Of a DNA stretch of 64,000 bases, positions 20,930 through 32,395 are shown in pieces (position 1 is the stretch's first letter; each line of letters starts with the position of its first letter). Below the pieces are notes generated by a model that worked only from the letters and a program-made list of their open reading frames with translations, ran no database searches and was not told where the DNA came from. The DNA is taken from NCBI GenBank assembly GCA_038502055.1, contig JAXRKN010000021.1, forward strand, positions 124,001 through 188,000. Reading direction: 5' to 3'. Made by a program: the position numbers and the translations under genes. The stretch is from Tanytarsus gracilentus (Eukaryota > Arthropoda > Insecta > Diptera > Chironomidae).

Positions 20930-23412
20930 TTAAAGGCCATGAACATTTTCGAGATGTTTGTTCAAATTAGATTCTGTCGCATAAGCAGCATGACAGCCCT
21001 CAACAGAACACTTCCATCCGACCATTGTAGCGCTTCCAGCGCCATGCGTTATAGCGATATGCCTCTGAAGTAAGGTATTTGATTTGAAGCCCGGTCGGTG
21101 AGAACAAATTACACATTTAATTGCCATTTTTTCGGGTTCATGCTGAAATTTTTTGTGACGCATCATTTTACGATTTGTTTGAAAAGTTTTTCCGCAAATT
21201 GGACAATCGGTTGGATCATCTCGGTGAACGTCACGAACGTGATCTCTAATTGCCACTCTTGATTTTCCTTCAAACGTGCATTCTTGACATTTATACATTT
21301 CGCCTTTGAAAGTTGTTAAATGAACTCGATGACGGTGAATGATGAAAGTTTGAACACTAGAAAATGTTTTTCCGCACAAATCGCAAAATCTTTCCTTCTT
21401 ATCTGCTGGATTGTAAGGTTTCTTAGGTGGCGGGATTAAAGACTTCTTGCGTCCAGACATAATTTTCTTCTTTGTGATTGTCACCTCACCAGTTGTGTCA
21501 TCGATCTTCACATCCAAGCCTTTCGAGTCATGATCAATAACATGGTCAGCATAGCTCGTTAAGGTTTCAAAAGTCTTTTTACAAATGTTACAATCGATTG
21601 GTTTTTCTCCATATCGACGTTTCTTGCAACTGAAGCAGTGAGTACGAAAGTCTAGTGAGTTCATTTGAAGGCACGAATTGCAGCATGGACAGTAGTGCTG
21701 CATAATCTTTGGCAAGCCGTGAACACGCATTTGATGAGCTAAAAATAAAATGTAAAATATCCAGGAAAAAGAATTAAAGCTACAAATTTACTTGTGAATC
21801 CACTTTGTCGTACGAATTTCATTTCACAACCCTCATATCCACAAGCTCTATGTTTAACTTTGCATGGATGTTCTCGATAATTTGCAATTCCAATAAATTC
21901 TTCGCGACAGAAAAAGCATTCGTATGCCCTGGAACGAAATAGTTGGATTTCTCTTTTCGATTTTGTCGGTGGCCTCACTGCGTTTGGATCAATGGTCCTC
22001 TTCTTTCTCTCTTTTGGCTTTCTTATTTGTCGATTACGAAACGGACTTTCAGAACTATCAGAGTCGAAATAATTTTGAGACATTTCAGGTACGATTTTGA
22101 CATCTCCATTCATCTCATCGTCATCACTAAAACAATCGAGATCGCCAAACGATGCGTTTATGTCATAATAATCATTGCTATCGTCACTTAACGGCTCTTC
22201 GGGCTCTGCTTTTATTTTTATAATCACTTCAGCCATTTTTGAGCTCTCTGGCTCATTTTTAACTTGAATAGGTAGAAAAGATTCTCCGTTTGTGTCCGTC
22301 TCACCCAAAAGTGGATTCGTTTCAATGGCTGACCTTTCCCTATGAAAATTAGCTCTATTTTCAAATTTTGTATCTTCAAGCGGTCGATTTCTTTCGAGAA
22401 TTTTCTCCAATCTTTTTAGCTCACATCGTGCTGAATTGATTGTGACATTTTCGACCTTAATATCGAACCAATTCTCTTCAATCCTTAATTCAGTGCCTAA
22501 AATGAGAAATTTTGAGGTTAGTTTTTAAATAAGAAATTTTGAGGTTAGTTTTTAAATAAGAAATTGAGAAATTATTGAGAGAATTTTTTCGACAAAATGA
22601 GCGTTTCTTACTCTGTCCACACATCGCAATCATGTCCTTAATCCTCACATCTAATCCTTTTAACTCTCTAACAATCTTAACCTGATTTGTGCAGCATAAA
22701 TTCTTAAATTTTTCTATCTCGATGATTTTTAAAATGCAGCTTTCACAAATTAAATCACTAAAATTTGTATGATACTCTAGATTGGAGCCGATTTGCTTAA
22801 TAATGTCCATAGGATTCATACCGAACGTCAGTAGATGATTAATTGAAACGCAAGTTGAGTTTTTTGTGAAGCAAAATCGACAAAAAGATTTAAGTTCGTT
22901 GACTTTATCGAGTCGAGTGGTGAGGAGAGCTGAATCGTAAGTGAGAGGCGATTGTGAATGATTCCAAAGGTAATCGAAGTGACGATCGTAATATGTGAGC
23001 GAAATTGGATCGTATGGCATCTAAAATAAATAAATGATCAGTAAAGGTTTTTAAATTAATTTTAAATCCTACCAAAACCATTTCATTGTCCTTAGTGATG
23101 AACACAGTCGGAACCGAGTCCTTTTTCAATGCTTTAAACTTCCGGAAACTATTTCTGATCTCTTTAATACATTCCGGAGAAAAATGCTCTTGACAAAGTG
23201 CTAGCATTGAAACTTTAGCACCCTGCTGTCGCGTAAATTCTTGCCATAGCTGAAATTGGATTAAATTAATTTTAATTCATTGAATTTTAGTTAAATTTTA
23301 CTTTCGCAACTTTTCCGCCTAAATCGCTTCCAGTTGGAAATTTCATTAAACTCTTTGAGGTATCTTGATTGTTTGCCGGACATCCAATGACCGAGCAACG
23401 ATTTGGGCTCAT
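20930..23412 (-). CDS. THAP + ZAD + C2H2 zinc-finger protein
   Basis: Predicted nuclear DNA-binding protein of 736 residues from exons 23412-23302, 23249-23073, 23020-22612, 22496-21792 and 21738-20930; phases all agree. Residues 1-90 form a THAP zinc finger with C6, C11, C56, H59 and the D-S-V-P-T-V-F box. A ZAD domain follows at about 140-195, with C143/C146 and C188/C191. Then comes a long acidic, Lys-rich disordered part with E-P-E-S and K-A-E-P-E-E motifs and an NLS-like K-P-K-E-R-K-K-R. About nine C2H2-like fingers of varied spacing occupy the C-terminal half. Three different zinc-coordinating modules in one chain is unusual. It is divergent from MED1, 196 bases between ATGs. Target unknown. 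Confidence 0.85.
22505..22560. repeat. Tandem duplication of a 28-bp unit
   Basis: Two near-identical copies of a unit beginning AAATTTTGAGGTTAG, in the 115-base third intron of the THAP-ZAD gene. Confidence 0.8.
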
Positions 23413-23608
23413 TTTGATTTTTTTTAAAGCTAAATTGAGTAAAATCAACAAATTTAAAATTCAAATTATTTTTTTTTGTTTATTTGATTTGTTGACATAC
23501 ACTCAAACTTCGACGGGAAATTTAGGGGGAAATAAGCGCAACAAAGAAAACAAAGACAACAACAGTAAAAATAATTGTAAAAATTTGTGGTTTTAATTTA
23601 AACATTTA

Positions 23609-26600
23609 ATGCTCGAAATGACCGCTTTAGCGAGTGATAAAAACAAACAATGGCGCATGGAGTCACTGATGGAAAGTTTGAGGTCAAAGTCAAACACAAA
23701 GTCTTTCGTTGAGCTCGCAAAAACGACGAGAATGAATTTGCTTGAGAAAAAGTAAGTTTAGCGGCCATTTTTGATTATTTTTAATATCATTAAGTAAATT
23801 CTTAAGTATCAACTGGATTTTAAACTAAAAACTAATTAAAATATGTTCAATTTTAGATACAGCATCGATGCTATAGAAAAACAGACACTTCAATCGGCAA
23901 TCGATGGTCTTCAGAATAATATCACAATAAAGAATCGAACTCAGCTCGTGGAGAGACTTGAGGTGCTCGTGAGAAGACAACCTTCCTTAAAGTTTATGGA
24001 AAATGACACAAATTCGATCTTCATTTCGTCTGACATGTTCTATCTTGAGATTCTATTAGATCAGTCTGGGACTGTCAATGATGTTAAGGTAAAAAAAAAA
24101 TTTGATCAACTTTAAATCAGGGGTTTAAGTCGACCGACCGTTATTAGCCTATGACCTTTTTGCAGCTTTCGGCTAAGATGTTTAGCCGACCATCGGTTAT
24201 CTGTCGAACGACTTAAACCCCTGCTTTAAATCATTGTTAATTATTCAGGTCCATCACGAATGCTTGGATGAATCCTCATCAGAACCCTACCTCGTTGAAG
24301 TTCTCTGCAAAGGTGACTTTATTGACTTCAGTCAACAGCTCGAAGGCTTTCAAAAAATTTATCAGCTCAACTGTAAATCGAAAATTAAATCGAAAGCCCT
24401 TCAGACGCTTCAAGCCATCGAGAACGATCTTATCAACATCTACAGCATCGAAAATGAACAAAATATCTCGCCGGAATCGATGCTTGTGTCATCATCAGTT
24501 GGATTATTGTAATATTTAAATTAATTAAAGCTTAAGTGATGATTAATTTGTCTCATTTAAGAACACGAAGACGAGGTGGTCATCCGTTAAAATTGACTTT
24601 CTTTGTACGGCCGAATGAGCTCCTCAATTTAGAGACACGGACGATGGACTCGCTTCAAAAGGCACTCCAGAATGCTGAAATTTCAAGAAAATCAATTGGC
24701 GATTCAGTGACGATTAACTTAGAAGCTGCCGCACCATCCAATAAACTTCAAATATATCCTCTTTTGAACAAGAATTCAATCGTCGATGGAAATTACAATT
24801 TCCAACCAATTTCGAGCGAAAACTCAACCATGCTGCCCGCAACCTTCGTAATGTGCTTCAATAAGTCCTTTCCAATTGCCAATTCGATCGTGGAGAGCAT
24901 CAAAAAAATAACAAATTTGGGCGTTTTTGAAGACACTTCGCGGTCGACGACTGTTAAAATTGAAAACTCGTCGGTAGAGTTGCAAAAGGAACAAACATCA
25001 TTGCTTAATTTAATTATAAGCGTTGAATCTCAAGGTATTCATGTTAACGCACAAAAGGGCTTATTTGTATCTCTAACTGATCAATCGCACTGCTATTTCA
25101 TCAATAACCCTGACCTGGCTGGAATATCAGTGAAGACCATTCAATTCACGGAGCCAATGCAAGCTATAAAAATTATCAAGCTATTGAGGAGTCAGGCTCT
25201 ATTTAATTCTCTAGTGGCCAGTTGTGTGAGACAAAACAGTCGTCAGGAACTTGAATCTTCATACATGTTTGAATTAAACATTGTTTCACTACAATATATT
25301 CAAATTTTTATCGAACATCCACTGAAAGAAACAATGATTACGGTTGAGCTTGATTTGTCGGACGTGAGACAGGTGAGAACTAAAAAAGTTTTTTTAAATT
25401 TTATTTTTATAGACTTAATATAATTTTTGTTTAAAGATTGCTTGTAAAATCAACGTAAGCGATGCGAATCAAGTTGAAAATGCTAAGCTCGAAAAATATA
25501 TTTTACGAGTTCTGCAAAAAACTTGCTCCATTCCGATGGTCACCCGCTCCTTAATTAAACACTACGAAAGTGAAATAAATGAGCTGAGGAAACTTCATAG
25601 TAGTGACATTTATGGAATTCCTGGACCATCGAATGACAAGAAGGAAGATCATAAAGACGAAAATTCAAATGGCAACGATGACTCGTATGGCGGCAGTTCT
25701 TGTGCACAAGACTCAACGTCTTTTGACATTTGTGGAATTAATAAGAATGAGATTTTCTTTAAAACCACTGGCGGCGAAAAACGGATGAGAACGGAAGAAG
25801 CTGATGTGGACATTTTCGATCAACGTCACAGTCACAATAAAATGAGTCGAATGATGGGTTACGACTTAGATGATGAAAATGAGGAGATGATGATGCCGGA
25901 AAGAAATCTCTTAGCTGACGAGTTGCTACACAACGAAAACTCTTCTATCTCACCAATCTCGAGTGGAAGTTCTGAGAGTTCGTCGAAGAAAAATAATTTT
26001 CTCCAAAAAAATTCAACTCCATCGCAGTCGGTTGATATTTTTGAGTTTAACGATCCATCGCCACCTCAACTTCCCATCACATCGCCGAAGAGAATTCCCA
26101 CACCTCGCGAGTCACCGTCAAGTGGCAACAGCAATAGTGCTTTCAACAATGAAAAGAGAATTCACGACATTGAAATTATTCCGCTGAAAAATTCAAGCAC
26201 CATGGAAATGTCTCCATCGCCATCGTCAATCACAATTACGCCAATAAACAACTCGAGTTCGGCTAATTTTTTCTACAAAGGCGAAAATAAGAAATCACCT
26301 CTGACGGACGAAAAAAAATCGGAGAAAAAGAAGAAAAGAAAGCGTGAAGATGGAAGTGAAATGCCTGGCTTCGTTAAGAAAAAGTCGAGTGATTCTCTCG
26401 GTGGTGCATCGCCCTCAAAAAAGAGTCCGAGCAATCAAATGATGGGCAAACCCCAAGCGAGCTTTAAACCCATGAAATCACCTCTCTCCGACTCACTCAT
26501 TGATCCAATGAAACCAAAACATCAAGATTTCTCCGACTCCATCGATGAATTGGCTTTCTTGAATAGTTTCGATCAGTCGCAACCGCAGGTAAGAAGTCAA

Positions 26601-27915
26601 TTCATTTAAAAAAAAGTCTCTAAGAGGAAGAAAGGAAAAAATTAAATTAACAATTTTTGTAGTCAAAAAAAAGTAGAATTTGATGTAATTTTTATTAAAA
26701 AGAGGAAAATGGATGTAAATAAATACTTTGAAAAATTAACCATAAAAAACACTGAACTATCTTCCTTCCTTTTTAATTAAATTTTGAGAGTGCGACACTT
26801 AAGGATTTTTTTTTATTTTGTCACATTCAATTTTTAAATTTCTTTATAATTTTTATGATTTTTTAATTTCTCCACAGAGCTCAACGGTTCCATCGCCATT
26901 GCCCTCTCCTCAATCTCTACAGCAAAAGCTTCAATTAAGTGCTCAGCAAGCGGCAAATCGTTCAAAAAGCTCTCTAAATGCGGTTATTGATAAACTCAAA
27001 TCGGAAATGGACAGTAGCAGCATGGTTCCGCCGACTGATAAGAAGAATGAATATCAAATTAAGTCGAGTGGAACGAGCGGTGAAGGAATTAAAATAACTT
27101 TCAATAAAACAAAGAAAGGGTCATCACCCAAGCACACCGGGTAAGAATTTATATTTTATTTTTTAATTTATTCATAATTTTTTTCGTTTTCTAGATTAAA
27201 ACCAGGAATTCAAGCTGGACCAGCTTCCAAAAAATCTCAGTCATCAAAGTCCTCATCATCATCTTCTTCATCTCAAAAACTTCTCTTTCAAAAGTCTAGC
27301 TCATCGAGCTCCCTTCCAGCCACAAGTTCAGTTCCATCACCAAAGTCCTCATCATCTCAACCTGGAAAATCATCATCGGCTAAAAAAGAATCATCATCAA
27401 GTTCATTCTTCAACAGCGGTGGCTCAAATGACATGCTTAAAAATATGCTCAACTTACCATCGCCAACGCCAAGAGTTGATTTGATGAAAGCGTTTGATAA
27501 AAAATTTCAAATTCCCAAACTTTCGTCGAGACCTAAAAGTGAAACTTTCGATGACCAAGCATCACACCCTCGATCTGCACCAACAACTCCGAGTCATCCG
27601 ATGGCACCAACCATGGATTATTCTCAATTTTCCCTCAATCAACCACAAAAATTTTTCTCGAATGTGCAACAGCAAAAGTTTGCCGAGCAGCAGAAAAAAC
27701 TTTATAAAAGCGCGAGTTCAGAGCAACTTTATGAGGATAACAATAGAATTTCACCGATCGACACTTTCAGACCGAGCGATGCTGATTTTCAAGCATTCTT
27801 GAGGGCTCAATCGAAAAATAATGACATGGGTATGAACATGATGGACATGCAAGGTGGAAATCAGCAGCCGGCAAATTCCAACTTATTTGATGCTGATTTC
27901 ATTGGAAATGATTAA
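23609..27915 (+). CDS. MED1: Mediator complex subunit 1 (MED1/TRAP220)
   Basis: Nuclear coactivator subunit linking activators such as nuclear receptors to RNA polymerase II. 1193 residues from exons 23609-23751, 23857-24088, 24249-24508, 24562-25372, 25437-26588, 26878-27140 and 27195-27915. The N-terminal ~400 residues form the MED1 domain; the L-T-R-R-R-G-G-H-P-L-K-L-T-F-F-V segment is diagnostic. The C-terminal two thirds are disordered and rich in Ser, Pro and Lys, with long Ser runs and Met/Gln-rich ends, as in other insect MED1 proteins. Intron 2 contains a 106-bp hAT-like MITE. A second in-frame ATG lies three codons downstream and is equally plausible as start. Confidence 0.93.
24110..24231 (+). 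mobile_element. hAT-like MITE with perfect 8-bp target duplication
   Basis: A 106-bp element at 24118-24223 with terminal inverted repeats CAGGGGTTTAAGTCG and CGACTTAAACCCCTG, perfect over 15 bases. It is flanked by CTTTAAAT on both sides (24110-24117 and 24224-24231). CAGGG ends plus an 8-bp duplication are the hallmark of the hAT superfamily. It encodes nothing and lies within MED1 intron 2. Confidence 0.93.
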
Positions 27916-28420
27916 AATTATTCAACCCACACTTAATAAATTCAGTAAACTTAACGAACGTAAAAGTATTAAAAGTGGTGATGGTCTATTTTTTGTGAGG
28001 AAAAGTTAAGAGTTAAAAACTTTTAAGAATGTTAGCATTTTTAAGGCTTTAATATTTTTGAAAATAAAAGACGTTTTTTTTAATTAAAAACTCCTTAGTC
28101 TTTCAATAAAATTCAAAATACATTCAGACAAAAAAGCATTGCAAGATTAGTTTTATGGTAAAATTGATAGTTAATATTTCCGACAGCTTTTCCACATTCT
28201 TCAAAGTTTGTTCCTTCGATGACAGTTAAAAATAAAATATTGAAAGAATCATTTCTTGAATTTAGAACATTGAGAATTTCAGAAAATTTACATCAATTTT
28301 TTTTAATTTTTTACAATTTTTTCACCACACACGTAGTTTATAATATAAACTTTATAATAACTGAAATTTTACTGTCTCGTTTTGTAATTTTAAAAAAGTT
28401 TGATTCAATTTTATTTATTT
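27916..28420. other. Spacer between convergent MED1 and protease homologue
   Basis: Holds the 3' ends of both genes. On the minus strand around 28222-28110 a short open stretch reads like protein (V-I-E-G-T-N-F-E-E-C-G-K-A-V), possibly a relic exon; see findings. Confidence 0.4.
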
Positions 28421-29340
28421 TTACAACTCGTTAATTTTTATGTTTTCTTCAATCCACTTCACGTACGGTCGTATGTCAGTCGCAACATATGAAAATATGC
28501 CAAGATTTCCGGATTTCGGGCTGCAGCCAAACCTCCACCACCACGTGCCATAACTATAAACAGCAAGAATTATTTCCTTATGATTTCTGTCTCGTCTCCA
28601 TGTGACTGCTGAACCATGATCGCCTCGACATGCACTCGACATGCTCGATTTTGTCTCGATACACATCGATTCGCTGTGAATTAGTGGTCGATACATTGGT
28701 GTTGAAGAACAAAAAGAAGTGTCGGCGATTGAGTTTGAAGTGAATCTAAGGACAGGCGAAAAATCTTGAAGCCAATCGTCGAAGCGACCCCAACCTGAAG
28801 AAGATAATCAACAATTAATTAATTTAAATTAAATCAACTTTTCTTACCAGCAACTTCAACTTTTTCTCCAATTAAATTTCCCATCTCAAAACTACTCGAT
28901 GGAAGTTGAATCGGTTGCACAAACGAATTAAAAATGGCATTTCTTGGCAATCTTAACAGGGCTATATCATTACGCATTTGGCCAACTGAAAAATCCGGAT
29001 GTCGAATGTAACTGCTCGAATTTAAATCGAATCTTTGTTGAGTTTGTTCGTTATTAACAAATAATTGATGAGCACCAAGGACAACTTGAAGTCTATTTGA
29101 TTCGTGAAGACAAAAACCAGAAGTGAGAATTATATTTTTTGATAAAACACTTCCACCGCAAACGTGCTGCGTTTCCCGCCAATCTTGACCTTTCCAAATA
29201 ACTAATCCGACTTGATAAGGACGCGAATGTGGCCTCGCTTCGTTTCCATCGATTACTCTAAATTTATCGAAAATTGTTGACTGAAAAGTTGCTTGAACTA
29301 ATCCGAAAAACAACAATAATATTTTCGTAAACATTTCCAT
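28421..29340 (-). CDS. Secreted serine protease homologue, catalytically dead
   Basis: 288 residues from exons 29340-28848 and 28794-28421. Signal peptide, short pro-segment, then F-R-V-I-D-G-N-E-A, a usual zymogen cleavage site. The S1 fold is complete, with C-G-G-S, D-I-A-L-L-R-L and G-W-G-R. The His motif reads T-S-G-F-C, so the catalytic His is Phe76, and the serine motif reads G-D-H-G-S, so Ser is replaced by His. Only the Asp remains, so it cannot be a normal protease. Insect serine protease homologues act as cofactors or decoys in clotting, melanisation and immune cascades (family knowledge). It lies beside an active S1 gene in the same orientation. The frame is clean, so it is not a pseudogene. 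M-F-T two codons later is an alternative start. Confidence 0.9.
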
Positions 29341-29356
29341 TTGATTTTGTTCTGAT

Positions 29357-29392
29357 GACTGAATAATATTTTCGAGACTTTTGATATTTATA
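29357..29392 (-). promoter_or_regulatory. TATA box and initiator of the protease homologue
   Basis: On the minus strand TATAAATA (29392-29385) is followed 32 bases later by the initiator TTCAGTC (29363-29357), 17 bases before the ATG. The rest of the 29341-29723 spacer is the 3' flank of the next gene. Confidence 0.7.
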
Positions 29393-29723
29393 GGAAAAGT
29401 TTTTTCCTTTGTGATTTGAAAGACGATAAAATTTTTCGCAGATAACATTTTGACCTACCTTGATAAAAACGATATTGAGTGTCTGAAAGATTATGTCAAC
29501 AAGTGAGTCATTGAGCTTGAACTTGTCTCTTTTTATTGATAATAATTATTTTGAGAAATTACCATATTTTTTTTAATGAAAAATTAAGGGAAAGCATCAC
29601 ACATTTTAAAATTTATAAATTTTCTTCTTTTATGTTTCAAGAGGCGGGCAAAATTGATACAAAAATACTCAATGCAAATAAATTGCGCTGCATCACTCAC
29701 ATGTGAGTTTTGATAAAATAATT

Positions 29724-30665
29724 TTATTCATCTAAATTCGGCAAAATCCATTCCACAATTTTTTTTGTTAATCTTGTAAAAACTGCGGGTTTTCCATCCT
29801 CACACTTTCTCGATCCAAATGAAGAAATTCCAATCAAAATAGTTTTTTTGCTTCTCACAATTGTCAAACCAGAGCCTGAATCGCCTTCAAAATTTTGAAG
29901 AGACTTTAGTATCGTTAGCTTAAGAAATAATGAAAAATTACCTTTACAACTTGACCCCACATCTTTTTCGGACGTTGAAATGCAAATTTGAGTCTCGGTT
30001 GGAAAATTTCCAAATTGTGATTCACCATGACACTCATGGTTGCTCATTACTCGATTTTTAGTAAACCTTAGAGTGCTCGATGAGCCACAATTATCATCAC
30101 AAAACAAACCATGACCCGTTGTAGTTGCAATTTCACCCACAAAAGAATCTTCTTCGAGATGATTGTTAATTGGAATCTCGACAGGTTGAATGAATTTGTT
30201 GTATTTTAACGGTTGTGGTAAGCGAATGAGTGCAATGTCCATGTGAGCATTTTCAACGTTAAAGTCTGGATGAATTTTAAAATCTGAATTGTTGACCTTG
30301 ATTTTGAGAACATTTGTGTCGTTCAATAGTAGGTCGTGAGTGCCGATAATAATTATTGCGTATTCAGTGTTGAAAAGACAATGACTGGCGGTGACTATTG
30401 ATTGAGGACGAATTATTGAGCCTTAAATTATTTTTAAACTATTTAATAAATTCATGTTTAATAAAAAAAATTTACCTCCACACAAAATAAACTCTTTAAC
30501 GTTTGTTTTTTTAATCAACAAAGCGACGTGATACGGAAAAATTTCACGAGATGACACAGTTTGTCCATTCACAATTTTTTCTCCTGATTTTTGATTTTTG
30601 TCAACTTCAATTGATGAAACTTGAATTAAAATAAAATAAAGAATCAACACTGCTTTTAATGCCAT
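29724..30665 (-). CDS. Secreted S1 serine protease, chymotrypsin-like
   Basis: 276 residues from exons 30665-30476, 30421-29942 and 29884-29724. Signal peptide, K-I-V-N-G activation site, then an intact triad: T-A-S-H-C, M-D-I-A-L and G-D-S-G-S. The residue six before the active Ser is Ser, which predicts chymotrypsin- or elastase-like rather than trypsin-like cleavage. The second intron (29885-29941) is 57 bases, in frame and stop-free; if retained it would insert 19 residues just before the active serine. A TCAGTG initiator lies at about 30685. Probably extracellular, digestive or defence-related; the neighbouring dead homologue suggests a local cascade (inference). Confidence 0.92.
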
Positions 30666-30916
30666 TTCACTTCTGCTCTCACTGAAAATCTCGCGCAATT
30701 TTTTTACGAAAAAGTTTTTTTTACAGTTAATAACACAAAAAAAAAATATGAAGAGAATAAATTGATGTTAAGCAAGTCATCTGCTTGAAATTTAAAAGAA
30801 CAATCCTGGATTTTTAATTTTGGTAATAAAAATATCCATGAGTTGCCGCACACAAGTGAGTTCTGAAATTTTTCTTCTTCTGTTCTGAAAATAAAATTAT
30901 AGCTCCGCTATATATC

Positions 30917-31040
30917 CCCTAGTGCCAAGACACTCCGTTGTACAATATCAAAAAATATACTCAAATGATAGGCCTAGTCAAGCCCTACAAACTGGCGAAA
31001 ACAGATTTGAAATCGGTTGATCCTACGAGGAGTTAGAGCC
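30917..31040. repeat. Dispersed repeat family B, copy 2
   Basis: CCCCTAGTGCCAAGACACT at the start, then CAATATCAAAA and TACAAACTGGCG, ending ATCCTACGAGGAG. It aligns to the copy in the GST intron (20143-20250). It abuts the truncated LRR gene at 31066. Confidence 0.7.
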
Positions 31041-31065
31041 ATTTAAGTCATCTTGCCAACTTATT

Positions 31066-31518
31066 GTGATTTTTATAGCGAATAATAAAATTAAATTCAT
31101 CGAGTCAACAATTTTTGATGGGATGAACAAATTGAGTGACTTGGACTTGAGTAACAACAATTGCATAAGTAGGGGTCAAAAAGGCGCTGGAAAAAGTATG
31201 TTTAACAGAAAAGACAATCTTGCAAAGTTAATTGATGAAACTAAAACCAAATGCACGTCTAAAGATCGAAAATTTGTCCAACTAGAGGACTGCGTAGCGG
31301 AAAATAAAAAGGACGCAGCCGATCTATTCGCCAAATTTTTTCATCCCCAGATTCTATCTCCACTATTTTTAATAGCACTTTTACTTCAGGCATTTGGAAT
31401 CATCTTTTTATATTTGTATTTTTTTTTTTATGAATACCAAGGGAAATATAAACTTAATTTTTTGTCTGGGTGTGAACTTAGGTTTCTTTTGTCTCCAGGG
31501 TTTATTTTTTTATCATAA
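31066..31518 (+). pseudogene. LRR protein remnant, 3' part only
   Basis: Open frame of about 150 codons with no ATG at its start. It encodes one to two LRR units (I-K-F-I-E-S-T-I-F-D-G-M...L-S-D-L-D-L-S-N-N-N-C-I-S), the N-C-I-S cap shared with the other LRR genes here, a short polar region with two Cys, and one hydrophobic helix near the end. TTTTATAG just before it could be a splice acceptor, but the sequence upstream is a dispersed repeat and I find no signal-peptide exon before it. The simplest reading is an LRR gene that lost its 5' end; a functional gene with a distant first exon is not excluded. Confidence 0.55.
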
Positions 31519-32395
31519 TTCTACTCGGTTTTAACTTTTGCTCGTTTTCTATTTTTTCTATATTTTTAGTATGTGAATGTTTTTAATTTTTTTTGTGGGT
31601 TGATAAAATTGTTTTTTATTAAGATACGGTATTTAGTTGATCAAAGAATTTCTCGAGGTTTTACATAGATATAATAACCTTATATATATGAAAGGAAGAA
31701 TTATTTTTTACTATAATTATTCTAGTTCTCGTTAGACGCGTTTAAATTTTGTTAATTCTCATCGATTCTCGTTAATTTTCCTTTTATGTTAAAGTTTTAT
31801 GTGCGCATATTCCTCATTCGTTTTGACTGTTTCGTGCACCACTTGATTGCACGCGAAATTGACTAAATAAAATAAAATAAAAAATTTGAAGCGATTAGTG
31901 GAAAATTGCAAAAACTTGAGGCAAAAATGGAAACTTTAAAGTATGAAGGAGATTTTTAGTTAAAAAAGGTCGAAATGTGGTTGAAAGTTATTCAAATCCT
32001 TCTTTCAGATTCTTGATGAGAAATTTTTTTATTAAACTTGATGATTAAAATCAAGACGAAGAGGAAAAATTTCACAAAATTCGACGGAATGGCAAAAGAC
32101 GTGATAAGATGTTAAAATGAGATTTTAAGAAAGTTGATAGAGTTTCGATTTTTAAAATTATTTTTATGAAAGATGTTGACACCCACAGCAAAAAAAGAGT
32201 TGATACTTTTCAAAAAATTAATAACATCCAAGTACAAATAAAATTTTAAGTTTTACATCAACGAATTTCCATGATTCAAATTTTCGCATCCTTTGAGCCA
32301 CTTGAGCAATTACCCAATTGGACTTCAGTGAAGAAAATTTTTTGTAAATAAATAAAAAAATTTAGTCAAAATAATTTAATCTCGAATAAATTGTC
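31519..32395. other. Intergenic spacer with AT-rich tail repeat
   Basis: About 880 bases without a gene. (AAAAT)n-like tract at 31865-31885 after a slightly GC-richer stretch could be the 3' end of an old non-LTR element, but no coding remnant is visible. TTTTCGCATCC at 32281, 110 bases before the next ATG, is a weak copy of the GCATCTC motif. Confidence 0.4.

Noticed and set aside
24268..24519. Second frame inside MED1 exon 3
   Set aside because: Overlaps the MED1 frame that is continuous with the diagnostic MED1 domain; a shadow.
31865..31885. (AAAAT)n tail that could mark a non-LTR retrotransposon end
   Set aside because: No coding remnant or target duplication found nearby; a simple AT-rich repeat is enough.
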